64,000 nucleotides of DNA from Lumbricus rubellus. Lineage: Eukaryota > Annelida > Clitellata > Crassiclitellata > Lumbricidae. A model generated the notes under the pieces. The model worked only from the letters and a program-made list of their open reading frames with translations. It was not told the DNA's origin and ran no database searches. Where the stretch lies: assembly GCA_945859605.1 (NCBI GenBank), contig OX243827.1:7881926-7945925 (forward strand), given 5' to 3'. Of the stretch, positions 42,210-55,640 are shown piece by piece; the first letter of the stretch is position 1; every line of letters begins with the position of its first letter. Made by a program: the position numbers and the translations under genes.

Positions 42210-44089
42210 AAATACACAACTCCTTCAAATACTTGCACATATTTCCCTTTACATTTCATTCATTATTAAACAATTACCTACACAAATACCTACCCACACA
42301 CGCACACACACACACATACACAATTACCTACCCACACACACACATACACAACTCCTTCAAATACTTGCACATAATTCCATTTACATTTAATTCATTATTA
42401 TTCAATTGGCAAATTAATTTTTGCCCCATTCCAAATGAACTCAAAGGACGCCTTCGCTTTACGAAACATGCAAACACACACCTTCATGCATGTACATGTA
42501 CATACAAACATATACGCACAGACCGGTATTAATTCAATTCTTAAAAATACTTGTTCATATTCCAAAATGCATGGTATTCATTACTAAGCAATTGGTAAAT
42601 TTTATTTTGGACCATACCAAGTGTATTAAAACGCTACCACAGAACACTTTACTTTACGAAACACACGTGCATATACACACGCAAACATGTATGCACGCAC
42701 ATGCACATGCGAATACATACACATACATACAAAATACATGCACATACACGCACGCACAGTCACCCAAATATAATATCATTATTGAAACAACATAGCATTA
42801 TTTTTAAATTCCTCGCATTTCAATATACAACTTTGATTCTAGTTCAAATTTCTCAAGTCATAATATTAACTATGTGAAGAAGTCATACTAAAATTGCAGT
42901 TGACAGCAACATTTATGCGTGTATTATTTACAAATATACACAATTTTCTCAAATAGTCTATACATTTCTCAGGTAGATCAAATTTTTACATTTTAGCATT
43001 GTATTACTTTGAGATATACAGAGTCTCATACACCAAATGATACAAATTTAAAATTTTGAACATGTATTAACTAGAAACAAATCATTTGCTCAGCACGATA
43101 TTCGTCAATAATACATGTTTCATTATTTTTAGCATTATATTAATAGAAGTAGCCAAAGCGCTCTACTATCACACTATAAAATTTTTCGCATTTTAGACTT
43201 GCATTATTTAGAAATATACCATTTTGCAATCGCAGGTATTGAAATTTTATTTTAATATTGCATTACTTAGAAATACACAGACTGCTCAACACCACATAAT
43301 CGCATATTAGATAGAAATTCACAAAATGTGGAACTCTAGACGACACAAATTTAAGTATTTTAGACTTGCATTATTTGAATGTACTCATTTTTCCCAATCA
43401 TAATGTGTAGAGTTCTTTATTTCAATAATTATATTTCTCGTAAATGTACAATGTGTTCATCATTACATTCATTTGATGTTTAGATATTATGAGTATAATA
43501 GCTAGAAATACACAAAGAGTACAACCGCATAATCATTGGACGATGTATTTCTTTAGATTTTGCGTCTTTATTGATCAAAAGCACAATTATTTCTCATATT
43601 ATTCGTTTTAAGATGTGTGTATTTGCGGAAGGGGATGCAAATTTCTTCTAATGTACAAGAGTAATCGGCTTATTAGCAGAAGAAACGCTAAGTATTGCAC
43701 ACATTCTCTGTTTTTCAAAATATTTAGTAGAGTACGTTAGGAGAGGATGTGTATGAGAGGAGAGTAGTACATACGACAAGTGCATTCATTGTTAATTTTA
43801 TAGCATTATTCAATTTTTAAGTCATCAATATATTGTAAATACATACTTAGAATAGAAGACTGACTTCTTTATATTCACATAATTAGAATACAAGACTGAC
43901 TTCTTTAGATTCAACATCTTCTTGTAAATTCGCAGCCTGGTAGGAAACACTTATTCTTCCATCAATAGTATGTACTTTTTGATATAGTACAATGAATTGC
44001 AAGAGATTTCAACTTTATGTATCACTTTAACAAATACAGTATGAATTTACACACAATTTGAACATGTACATTATGCAGGAATTAATAAT
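41452..44089 (+). repeat. Left arm of a large inverted repeat
   Basis: 2,638 bp that recur in reverse complement at 46246-48861. It starts AGTAGATAAGTAACTGTC and contains, in order: four TTTAAACCCACATCATG units, a (CCCT)n tract at 41653-41764 flanked by copies of TCAAAGGTCAATTGCTTTG, (CA)n arrays with CAAATACCTACCCA spacers (41876-42340), and degenerate AT-rich tandem units (42880-43560). The only differences I see from the other arm are microsatellite lengths. No gene is supported in it; the Thr-His open frames are (CA)n read-through. Confidence 0.9.
42880..43560 (+). repeat. Degenerate AT-rich tandem repeat
   Basis: About eight to nine diverged units around the consensus TAGACTTGCATTATTTAGAA-ATACACA recur at roughly 42918, 42997, 43059, 43132, 43193, 43252, 43302, 43362 and 43480 (spacing 50-120 bp). 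It is mirrored in the right arm (46760-47450). Confidence 0.55.
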
Positions 44090-44752
44090 GCTTCTCCTCG
44101 TGCATTGTGCATATACTTCTTAAATTCTACATCTTAGAAAATTATTTTTGAAATTCGTTCTCTACACATGTTCACTCTGCTAAACATTACATTTAAAATA
44201 TTCGTGCATATTATAAAATTATCAACATTTACAGCTACTCATGTCAGTTTCCACTGCTCTGCTGCTTCACATCGTACGTCTCTTCAGTTTTACATTTAGA
44301 TAAAATGTAAAATAATATGAAAGTTCTCATTTTTCAGATGCTCCTCATCACATCTACTTCTAATAAATCTATATCTCAAATATTAATTACACATATTAAA
44401 ATGACAGAAGTTGAAAATTTTGATTTGTGAAATAATATAAGGTCGAAATTTCTTAATTCTTGAAAGTGTGAAACTCATTTCTGCGAAATTACTTACATAC
44501 AATTTCTTACTTTTGCAAATTCCAAAGTTAAAAGAATTTTTAAAGTGTTGAAATCTGAAATTATGGAATGTCGTATTCCTAAAATATAATTTTTTTTTCA
44601 ACTTGAATAAAATTTTAATTGAAATTACAATGTTTTAAGTTAGAAATACAGAAATTCTTTTCAATAACACCTTCAAACATGTATTTCCTCCTCACCTTTA
44701 CTTCCCAATTTATCAAAATTTGCTACTTTAAAATTGAAAAGATCCTATAAAA
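44090..44752. repeat. Asymmetric spacer of the inverted repeat, first copy
   Basis: 663 bp of AT-rich sequence between the inverted s1 segments (43750-44089 and 44753-45091). It is not palindromic. An identical copy in the same orientation is at 45583-46245. No gene seen; a 72-codon minus frame in it is not credible. Confidence 0.85.
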
Positions 44753-45091
44753 ATTATTAATTCCTGCATAATGTACATGTTCAAATTGTGTGTAAATTCA
44801 TACTGTATTTGTTAAAGTGATACATAAAGTTGAAATCTCTTGCAATTCATTGTACTATATCAAAAAGTACATACTATTGATGGAAGAATAAGTGTTTCCT
44901 ACCAGGCTGCGAATTTACAAGAAGATGTTGAATCTAAAGAAGTCAGTCTTGTATTCTAATTATGTGAATATAAAGAAGTCAGTCTTCTATTCTAAGTATG
45001 TATTTACAATATATTGATGACTTAAAAATTGAATAATGCTATAAAATTAACAATGAATGCACTTGTCGTATGTACTACTCTCCTCTCATAC

Positions 45092-45291
45092 NNNNNNNNN
45101 NNNNNNNNNNNNNNNNNNNNNNNNNNNNNNNNNNNNNNNNNNNNNNNNNNNNNNNNNNNNNNNNNNNNNNNNNNNNNNNNNNNNNNNNNNNNNNNNNNNN
45201 NNNNNNNNNNNNNNNNNNNNNNNNNNNNNNNNNNNNNNNNNNNNNNNNNNNNNNNNNNNNNNNNNNNNNNNNNNNNNNNNNNNNNNNNNNN
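45092..45291. other. Assembly gap of 200 N flanked by 1,293-bp direct duplicates
   Basis: The 200-N block is a scaffold placeholder. The 1,293 bp before it (43799-45091) equal the 1,293 bp after it (45292-46584) at an offset of exactly 1,493. This is what two overlapping contig ends produce when the overlap is not merged. Confidence 0.95.
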
Positions 45292-46245
45292 TATAGCATT
45301 ATTCAATTTTTAAGTCATCAATATATTGTAAATACATACTTAGAATAGAAGACTGACTTCTTTATATTCACATAATTAGAATACAAGACTGACTTCTTTA
45401 GATTCAACATCTTCTTGTAAATTCGCAGCCTGGTAGGAAACACTTATTCTTCCATCAATAGTATGTACTTTTTGATATAGTACAATGAATTGCAAGAGAT
45501 TTCAACTTTATGTATCACTTTAACAAATACAGTATGAATTTACACACAATTTGAACATGTACATTATGCAGGAATTAATAATGCTTCTCCTCGTGCATTG
45601 TGCATATACTTCTTAAATTCTACATCTTAGAAAATTATTTTTGAAATTCGTTCTCTACACATGTTCACTCTGCTAAACATTACATTTAAAATATTCGTGC
45701 ATATTATAAAATTATCAACATTTACAGCTACTCATGTCAGTTTCCACTGCTCTGCTGCTTCACATCGTACGTCTCTTCAGTTTTACATTTAGATAAAATG
45801 TAAAATAATATGAAAGTTCTCATTTTTCAGATGCTCCTCATCACATCTACTTCTAATAAATCTATATCTCAAATATTAATTACACATATTAAAATGACAG
45901 AAGTTGAAAATTTTGATTTGTGAAATAATATAAGGTCGAAATTTCTTAATTCTTGAAAGTGTGAAACTCATTTCTGCGAAATTACTTACATACAATTTCT
46001 TACTTTTGCAAATTCCAAAGTTAAAAGAATTTTTAAAGTGTTGAAATCTGAAATTATGGAATGTCGTATTCCTAAAATATAATTTTTTTTTCAACTTGAA
46101 TAAAATTTTAATTGAAATTACAATGTTTTAAGTTAGAAATACAGAAATTCTTTTCAATAACACCTTCAAACATGTATTTCCTCCTCACCTTTACTTCCCA
46201 ATTTATCAAAATTTGCTACTTTAAAATTGAAAAGATCCTATAAAA

Positions 46246-48125
46246 ATTATTAATTCCTGCATAATGTACATGTTCAAATTGTGTGTAAATTCATACTGTA
46301 TTTGTTAAAGTGATACATAAAGTTGAAATCTCTTGCAATTCATTGTACTATATCAAAAAGTACATACTATTGATGGAAGAATAAGTGTTTCCTACCAGGC
46401 TGCGAATTTACAAGAAGATGTTGAATCTAAAGAAGTCAGTCTTGTATTCTAATTATGTGAATATAAAGAAGTCAGTCTTCTATTCTAAGTATGTATTTAC
46501 AATATATTGATGACTTAAAAATTGAATAATGCTATAAAATTAACAATGAATGCACTTGTCGTATGTACTACTCTCCTCTCATACACATCCTCTCCTAACG
46601 TACTCTACTAAATATTTTGAAAAACAGAGAATGTGTGCAATACTTAGCGTTTCTTCTGCTAATAAGCCGATTACTCTTGTACATTAGAAGAAATTTGCAT
46701 CCCCTTCCGCAAATACACACATCTTAAAACGAATAATATGAGAAATAATTGTGCTTTTGATCAATAAAGACGCAAAATCTAAAGAAATACATCGTCCAAT
46801 GATTATGCGGTTGTACTCTTTGTGTATTTCTAGCTATTATACTCATAATATCTAAACATCAAATGAATGTAATGATGAACACATTGTACATTTACGAGAA
46901 ATATAATTATTGAAATAAAGAACTCTACACATTATGATTGGGAAAAATGAGTACATTCAAATAATGCAAGTCTAAAATACTTAAATTTGTGTCGTCTAGA
47001 GTTCCACATTTTGTGAATTTCTATCTAATATGCGATTATGTGGTGTTGAGCAGTCTGTGTATTTCTAAGTAATGCAATATTAAAATAAAATTTCAATACC
47101 TGCGATTGCAAAATGGTATATTTCTAAATAATGCAAGTCTAAAATGCGAAAAATTTTATAGTGTGATAGTAGAGCGCTTTGGCTACTTCTATTAATATAA
47201 TGCTAAAAATAATGAAACATGTATTATTGACGAATATCGTGCTGAGCAAATGATTTGTTTCTAGTTAATACATGTTCAAAATTTTAAATTTGTATCATTT
47301 GGTGTATGAGACTCTGTATATCTCAAAGTAATACAATGCTAAAATGTAAAAATTTGATCTACCTGAGAAATGTATAGACTATTTGAGAAAATTGTGTATA
47401 TTTGTAAATAATACACGCATAAATGTTGCTGTCAACTGCAATTTTAGTATGACTTCTTCACATAGTTAATATTATGACTTGAGAAATTTGAACTAGAATC
47501 AAAGTTGTATATTGAAATGCGAGGAATTTAAAAATAATGCTATGTTGTTTCAATAATGATATTATATTTGGGTGACTGTGCGTGCGTGTATGTGCATGTA
47601 TTTTGTATGTATGTGTATGTATTCGCATGTGCATGTGCGTGCATACATGTTTGCGTGTGTATATGCACGTGTGTTTCGTAAAGTAAAGTGTTCTGTGGTA
47701 GCGTTTTAATACACTTGGTATGGTCCAAAATAAAATTTACCAATTGCTTAGTAATGAATACCATGCATTTTGGAATATGAACAAGTATTTTTAAGAATTG
47801 AATTAATACCGGTCTGTGCGTATATGTTTGTATGTACATGTACATGCATGAAGGTGTGTGTTTGCATGTTTCGTAAAGCGAAGGCGTCCTTTGAGTTCAT
47901 TTGGAATGGGGCAAAAATTAATTTGCCAATTGAATAATAATGAATTAAATGTAAATGGAATTATGTGCAAGTATTTGAAGGAGTTGTGTATGTGTGTGTG
48001 TGGGTAGGTAATTGTGTATGTGTGTGTGTGTGCGTGTGTGGGTAGGTATTTGTGTAGGTAATTGTTTAATAATGAATGAAATGTAAAGGGAAATATGTGC
48101 AAGTATTTGAAGGAGTTGTGTATTT

Positions 48126-48186
<61 letters not shown>

Positions 48187-48861
48187 GGTATTTGTGTGTG
48201 TATGTGTGGGTAGATATTTGTGTGTGCGTGTGTGTGTGGGTAGATATTTGTGTGTGCGTGTGTGTGTGTGTATTTGTGTGTGCGTGCGTGTGTGTGTGTG
48301 TGTGTGTAGGTAATTGTGTGTGTATGTGTGTGTGTGCGTATGTGTGTAGGTAGGTATTTGTGTGTGTGTGCGTGTGTGGGTAGGTATTTGTGTGTGTGTG
48401 TGTGTGGGTAGGTATTTGTGTGTGTGTGTGTGTGTGTAGATATTTGTGTGTATGTGCATGCGTTCTCTCTAAATGAAGTGGGGTTACAAAGTGAGTTGTT
48501 TTGTCACACAAAGCAATTGACCTTTGATCGCTCTCCAAATTGAGAAGACCCGAGATTGCAGTGCGTGTAGGGAGGGAGGGAGGGAGGGAGGGAGGGAGGG
48601 AGGGAGGGAGGGAGGGAGGGAGGGAGGGAGGGAGGGAGGGAGGGAGGGAGGGAGGGAGGGCACTTAGGGTTGGACGGCAAGTACTATACAAATAAATGGG
48701 GTTGCAAAGCAATTGACCTTTGACCGCTCTCCAAGTTGAAGTGGTCTGAGTTTAAACATACACTGAGTTTAAACATGATGTGGGTTTAAACATGATGTGG
48801 GTTTAAACATGATGTGGGTTTAAACATGACTTGGGTTTAAAGAGACAGTTACTTATCTACT
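46246..48861 (-). repeat. Right arm of the large inverted repeat
   Basis: 2,616 bp, the reverse complement of 41452-44089. The AGGG tract (48569-48660) is about six units shorter than the CCCT tract of the left arm, and one CA repeat differs by 2 bp. Outside the arms the flanks have no similarity, so the junctions are at 41452 and 48861. Confidence 0.9.
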
Positions 48862-50120
48862 TGGATCTCAATTCGTCGCAATTGACATGCATCACATTAA
48901 ACTGTCCGACAATCACATTTGTCTGAATCTCACATTTGATTCATTCTCACATGTGTCTGATTCTCATGACAAGCCTTTCAATCGTAGTTTATGCGTGGCG
49001 CCTCGCACGCAAATGCTTAGGGCAGGGCACAAGCTCATTCACAGGCGCTGAGCACTTGAATAAGATAGCTTTCAGGTATAGGGTTTTAAAAAGGAATTTG
49101 TAGAACTGCACAAACAGCAATCAAATTTTTTCTAGTGTGGGTTTGTTGGCAAATTTCGGACGACATTTTTTAGTCGTTTCCTATATATTTTTCCAAAAAA
49201 TCTAAAAATGTCAACAGTTGATCAAATTCATGCATCCAATATAGGCATAGCATAAAAAATGCGCTCATGACGTAGTTCTTCCATTGTTTCTGACCTTTGT
49301 ATTATATATATGCTTTGTCTTGCATCACTCCCAAGTTACAAGGAATTTTTGAGGCAATTATGGCAGGATCAAAAAGGTTTTTAAAATTTAAAATTGATTA
49401 TTATTATTATTATTGTCTATACGCTGGTTTCTTCGTCCATATCATTTTCCAGAAACAGTATACATGCCCGACTGAACCCTGTTCGACCCGTCATTATTCA
49501 TACATTGCAAGGGCATTGCGTGTATACATAGAACATTTACAGTACTCCAAAAATGATGGGAGGAGAAAGTGAAAGTAGGTGGAGAGAAAAAGGAAGTAGG
49601 AGGTAGTGGAGGAGGAGTATAGGAGTGTCTTGTATAATACTCTATTATGCATGTGGAGATGTAGAAAATGAAGTGGCAAATCTTCCATTATAACACGATT
49701 TGCCAATCGCAGTGGACAACGAACAACAGCAGCAGCTGATAGACCAACGAGAGAAGAATCGCTGGTAGCAACGATCGTATCAGCAAACGCCTATAATTAA
49801 GATGCCACCAGACAACTCTTAGTTACTGCAGGATGCTTTATAACACGGATGCCTATGGATGTGATACATACATGGACGCCCGATGATGACACGAGGCCAG
49901 TTGAATCGCGTTGGTTAAGGATGGCGTCTGTGTCCCTCTAGCGAGACTTAATTCATGACACGTATTATATTATTATCTGTAGAGGAAGCAGCATGCACAG
50001 AGATATCACTTCGGGGTCTCGCCCTCTGCTCTCATGACCCCCGACCGACTCCGCTCTCGGCTCGGCCCACCCCCGTCATCAACACATGCACACGCCTACT
50101 ACACGTCTTCTGATTGTGTC
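48862..50120. other. Intergenic stretch right of the inverted repeat
   Basis: No gene seen. Contains a (TTA)n run near 49400 and a purine-rich GGAGGAGG stretch at 49555-49620. Confidence 0.5.
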
Positions 50121-50129
50121 ACCATAGAC

Positions 50130-50540
<411 letters not shown>

Positions 50541-51159
50541 ATTCATCTAACATACACCCACGCCCATGCAGAAAATACTGGCAGCTCTAATAGCAGTATA
50601 CAAAAAAACCAGAAAAGACACCGACATTGACTGGCGAAAGTGTTATATTGGCGCTAAAATTTGAATAAGTGAGTTAGCGATCTAATTTTTTGGCGTAACA
50701 TTCTCATGTGAACAACCTATCCGCCAGTATAATATACAACTTTCCACATTATATTGTGTATAACATATATATATATATATATATAATATATATATATATA
50801 TATAATATTGACTGCATTCAAAATCGTTCTCAACCTATCGAGTTACCCTATATAATAGCTCTCCAAGGAATCAGTTTCCGTTTTCATAACTTACGAATGT
50901 ATACATCGTATAATTAAGCAGCGGTGGGTCCTTCTATATGAAAGCGATAGTTTGAGGGCATCATGCTGAGGTCGGGGTCTAAATAGGTGAGAGACGGTGT
51001 GCATGGTGAGCATGGTGAGCATGGTGTGTATGGTGTGCATGGTTGAGGGCGAGAGGTTTTTAACTGCAGTATGCGCACGACCACCCTCCATGCTGGGAAA
51101 GCCAGGAGCAAAAATTGAGTCCATTAAAGACAACTATATCTGCCTTTTGTCTACCACCC

Positions 51160-51715
51160 ACACATTGTCTGTCTGTTTCTGTCTGTCTCTGTCTGTGTCT
51201 GTATCTCAGTCTTTGCGTCTCTGTCTCTGTTTCTTTATGTGTCACTGTCTGATTCTGTATGTCTGTCTCTGTCTGCTTCTGTTTCGGTGTGTCTCTGTCT
51301 GTCTCTGTCGCTGACTACTTCTGTTTCGGTCTGTCTGTCTCTGTCTCTGTCTCTGTCTATGTCTGTTTGTCTCTCTCTGTCTGTCTCCGTCTCTGTAGCG
51401 GTGTCTCTATCTGTTTCTATCCGTCTTTCTGTCTATCTGTCTGTCTGTCTCTCTCTCTGTATCTGTCTATATCTGTTTCTGTACCTATGTATTCATCTTT
51501 CTGTCTCTGCCCCTGTCTGTGTGTCTGTCTGTCTGCATGTCTGTGCTTCGCTCTCTGACACACACAAACAAACAAACACACACACACACACAAACAAACA
51601 CACACACAACACACACAAATACAAACACACACACAAACACACACACACACGCGAACAAACACACACAAGCACACACATACACAAACACACGAACAAACAC
51701 ACACAAACACGCAGA
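51160..51715 (+). repeat. (TCTG)n pyrimidine-rich and (CA)n/(AACA)n microsatellites
   Basis: TCTGTCTC-type repeats at 51165-51545 followed by CACACAAACAAACA repeats at 51556-51712. No gene is supported. Confidence 0.9.
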
Positions 51716-51749
51716 CTACTTACTCATGAGAGACGCATAAATCGTCTTA

Positions 51750-52060
51750 AATAGGTCCATTCAAACCTTCGCGCGGGCGACGCAGTTTTAATTGTATCCA
51801 ATTAACAATCATGGCGTCCAAACGTTCGCCAATGAATTAGACATAATTACGAGGGGCTTTAGAAAGCCTTCGCTGACACTGTCACCTGAATTTATGTCCC
51901 CGTCCAGTCCCCATTGTCCGGACGGGGCTTCGTACCCCGTACGAAGGCGGGGCAGCCCAGACAAACCCCTAATTATCCGACGGGGTTTTGGCAGCCTCAA
52001 CGACTATCGTGAGCGCGTTCATCAAATCGAGTATTATACCCACAGCGTTTCACCTGCCTC
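51750..52060. other. GC-richer non-repetitive island upstream of EMX
   Basis: Complex sequence between microsatellites, including TTTTAATTGTATCCAATTAA (paired TAATTG/CAATTA homeodomain-like sites), CCGGACGGGGCTTCGTACCCC and a CGTACGAAGGCGGGG counterpart. Open frames on both strands are short and unlike known proteins. It could be a conserved noncoding element or an unrecognised exon. Confidence 0.35.
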
Positions 52061-52504
52061 TAGTTTAGTATATTATGGGCCTTTTTATGTCAACATTATC
52101 TCTTTGCAAGAAAACGGCGTGTAGGTACAAATAATTACAAATATATATTATATAATGAGTATGAAACTGTCATTATTTGAATGCAATGCATGATAGTGAT
52201 TCATGTATATATATATATGGTATATACATATATATGGTATATATATATATTATATATTGCATATGAATCTTTGGTGCATTATATGTGATGGGTGTATAAT
52301 GTAAATGGGTGGCGGGCGATAAAAGGCACATATGCGACTCATGACTGCAGAAGTTTGTCTTGTTAGCATTTTGTGACGTGGCGATATACATCTCTTGCAT
52401 ATAATATATATATATATAGAATTTATATATATACATATAATAATGTGTAACATTGTATAAGACTTAATATGTACGGTATATAGGCCTATATATGCCTACT
52501 CCAG

Positions 52505-52648
52505 TATGAGAATTGTGAAAAAATAACTGGGGGGTTGGCCTATGATAAACTTGAAATTGGGGTATGAAAAACATACTTTAACAAGGGGCTCTAAGAAAGA
52601 CTGGGGGTTGAACCCCCCCAACCCCCCGGCAATTCTCACCCTGGCCTA
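52505..52648. repeat. Dispersed repeat ending AATTCTCACCCTGG
   Basis: Ends CAGTATGAGAATTG and CAATTCTCACCCTGG are imperfect inverted repeats. The right half (GGGGCTCTAAGAAAGACTGG, GGGGTTGAACCCCCCCAACC) recurs at 57283-57343, where it ends AATTCTCACCCTG. A shorter match GACCAGGGTGAGAATTG occurs at 39870. Probably a nonautonomous DNA element and its fragments. Confidence 0.5.
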
Positions 52649-52761
52649 CTCCTTTGTTTCTTTCTCTATTTTCCTCCATATCATGTTTGCACATAATATA
52701 ACAATTTTATCGCTATTATATTAAAATTATATCTATAGTATGCAAAGCGAAGTCTTCTGTT

Positions 52762-52814
<53 letters not shown>

Positions 52815-53184
52815 TGTCCCAAAAAAGGCTCTGAAACTCCAGGGTTTCAGTTGAATAAACAATTTTTAAATAGGCCTAGATCTAACTCTTATACCCATGC
52901 AAATTTGTAGGTCAACACGACTATTTTCAGCTCTCAATTCACTTTAAATCCCGAGTTCTGGACATTTTAAATGAATGAATGAATAAATAAATAAATGAAT
53001 GAATGAATAAATGAATGAATGAAAGTCATAAGGTTAGGTATTGTATATACACTCTTACACGCATGGCCAACGTATTTGGCTATAGATCATATGAAAATGA
53101 TAGGCCCATAATTTTATGCATCACATAGGATAGGATTAGTCCATGCATGGCTTGGTGGGGTATACATAACATGACCTCTCTGCT

Positions 53185-53350
53185 CCACTCAGATAAGGTC
53201 AACCGATGAAATGACCGAAACGCCCCTTCGATGTAGGGTTAATTCAGCCGACACAGGGTTAATTCGTGCTAATGATCGGAGGGCTGATAAATGGATCAGC
53301 CGATCAAGGGGGGAAGAGGCTGATAAATAGATCAGCCGTTGACGTTCCGA
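53185..53350 (+). promoter_or_regulatory. Candidate regulatory island with paired palindromes and repeated homeodomain-like sites
   Basis: GGCTGATAAATGGATCAGCC (53282-53301) and GGCTGATAAATAGATCAGCC (53318-53337) are two palindromic units 36 bp apart with GATA-like cores. GGGTTAATTC occurs at 53236-53245 and 53256-53265, 20 bp apart. CAGATAAGG lies at about 53190. GC content is higher than in the flanks. It is about 6.9 kb upstream of the EMX start. This is pattern evidence only. Confidence 0.35.
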
Positions 53351-53663
53351 CGATCAAGCGATGGACGAGCATAGAGATAGACAAAAGCGGAAGTCAACTC
53401 TTTGTTCTCGTTCTTTGATCGCAACCAAGTGGGCGCGTTTTGTGCGCAACGCCGAAAATATGAGCCATGGTATGAAGATGCATCCGCGCGTGAAAGAATG
53501 ACCATGAAGCAAATAGGATGATCCATTGGTCCAATCTGCAGTGTAAGCTCACATGCATGCGTTTTTAAAATAGGTCTTTGTATATATACAAATTATACAT
53601 GTATACGTATGCATTGCATGCGTGTATACATATACACATAATTATGACCTTCAGTGTTTTATA

Positions 53664-54495
53664 CACGGTGTCCCAAGTGAAGTGAGCCCCTTTTTGTTTT
53701 GACGATATACTTGTCAATTCTAAATGAAACTCAATAAAATTTCAGAGAGTGTAAGAGGGAGAAATTATCAATGTTTCCTGAAAATTTTATCCAATTCTAC
53801 AAACAGAGTCCGAAGTTATGCACATTCAAATTTCGACAAAGGAAAATGTAAGTTTCCAACATGTAAAAGATAGGATATTACTGCTTGCAACTGCACGTCT
53901 TACTTTCTAAATTAATAAATATTTCCGTCATATTTCCGTCATTTCCATGATGGGGGACAATAATAAAAATGGTTTCCGCAAAGAAGATTTGAGTTTAATA
54001 AAAAATTTAATAGGAGAAAAACATTACGATGCAAAAGGTTTTTAATGGAATTTCCTAACAGAAACTGGCCCATCGCAGCCTTATGAAACTCGCATGCGCG
54101 TCACGTTGACCAGAGACCACTTCAAACTGCGAAATGTGGAAGAATGGAATCGTTTTGATCAAAGGGATTGTTGACAATGCAATCAGTGAATGGCGAAAGC
54201 ACGTTAGAGCATGCATTCGAGGCTTTCGAGCTAATGGACCGCATTTTGAACATCAGCTTTGAATAACAGCGCTAACACTAATTTCCTATCTTTTACATGT
54301 TGGAAACTTACATTTTTCGTTGCCCAAATTTGAACGTTCATAACTTCGGACACTGTTTGTAGTATTGGATGAAATTTTCAGGAAACATTGATATATGATC
54401 CCTCTTACATTCTCTGAAATTCTATAGAGTTTCATTTAGAATTGACAAGTATATCGCCAAAACAAAAAGGGGCTCACTTCACTTGGGACACCGTG
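53664..54495 (+). mobile_element. Tc1/mariner-superfamily element, internally deleted
   Basis: Begins CACGGTGTCCCAAGTGAAGT after TA and ends with the inverse before TA. Inverted repeats of about 210 bp contain GTTTTGACGATATACTTGTC and AAAGATAGGA...blocks. Between them is a short transposase remnant. It lies 6 kb upstream of the EMX gene. Confidence 0.78.
54120..54264 (+). pseudogene. mariner transposase C-terminal relic
   Basis: The plus strand encodes IVDNAISEWRKHVRACI followed by ANGPHFEHQL and a stop, matching the usual C-terminus of mariner transposases (IDKAIDEWRKRLRACVEADGGHFEH). The catalytic domain is absent, so the copy cannot move by itself. Confidence 0.75.
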
Positions 54496-55169
54496 TATAT
54501 AGATATACATGCATGCATGGTTCCCCTGCTTTGGGATTGAGGTTTCTGGGGATTTGCGGGACAAACGTTATAGTGGGTGAGATTACGACTTTGTATATTA
54601 TATTTATGAGTTTGCTTGAAACCGTCTTGTATATACGATTTTATGTCGACCTTTATAGAAATCACTATAGACTCCTCCCCTGCATGCTCTGCAGGTCTGC
54701 CTGCCTTAACGTCCTTATGTACTTCCACAAAGCATCGAAGGGACATTAAATTAAAAGTGTTTGAACCGGTTGACCTGATTACAGTTGCAGCTAATAGCCT
54801 GGCTGCAGGGTCTGGCTGCATGGGGTGGATGGCCATTATGTCGTCTTGTCTAATACTTCGTGGGTATACATTAGAATGATTAGACACTCGAAGGTGCAAA
54901 AGAACTCGTCACATTAGATACCTCTTATACGTGCTAACATTTGCTGCTTCGGACAACCACAATATACATGCGACGTATAGATATACACTGATTAAAAGAT
55001 GAATTAATAGGTATACAGGTGTAGATGATGAGCTATTGACACATTTATTACTTTCTCCATCTGCATTCTGCATGCTAGAGAGTTTGGATGTGACGCCGAT
55101 TAGCCTAGCAAGTGGCTTTATAAGCTCAGCTATTAGTTATTAAGCTGAGCAACACATATGATGTGATAT

Positions 55170-55640
55170 TGAATATGAATGAATGAATGAATGAATGAAT
55201 GAAAAGAATGAACGAATAAGTGGCAAAGTGGATGAATGAATGAATGAATGAATGAATGAGTGAGTGAATGAATGAATGAATGAATGAACGAAGAATGAAT
55301 GAATGAATGAACGAAGAATGAATGAATGAATGAATGAATGAATGAATGAACGAACGAACGAACGAACGAACGAATGAATGACCAAACGAATGGATTAACG
55401 CACCCATGACCGGGTATTCATTTCTCAGTGAATGAGTGACCAAATGAATGAATGGATGGATGAATGAATTCACTCGGTCATCACTCGACTATAAATGAAT
55501 ATGTATACAGTGAGTGAATGAATGAATGAATGAGTGAATGAATGAATGAATGAATGAATGAATGAATGAATGAGTGAGTGAATGAATGAGTGAATGAATG
55601 AGTGAATGAATGAATGAATGAATGAGTGTTGAGTGAACAT
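55170..55640 (+). repeat. (GAAT)n tetranucleotide arrays
   Basis: Arrays of TGAATGAATGAA at 55175-55350 and 55505-55630 with GAAC variants (55345-55372). ATGAATGAAT also ends the local LINE copies, so these arrays may have grown from a LINE tail. The Ser-Phe-Ile-His frames on the minus strand are artefacts. Confidence 0.85.

Noticed and set aside
41633..42532. 299-codon open frame rich in Pro-Ser-Leu-Pro and Thr-His repeats
   Set aside because: Pure translation of (CCCT)n and (CA)n microsatellites; its mirror copy appears in the right arm.
44383..44601. 72-codon minus frame, identical at 45876-46094
   Set aside because: Lies in the AT-rich spacer; the second copy is the contig-overlap artefact, so repetition is not evidence of function.
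45022..45348. Open frames across the N block
   Set aside because: They are made of undetermined bases.
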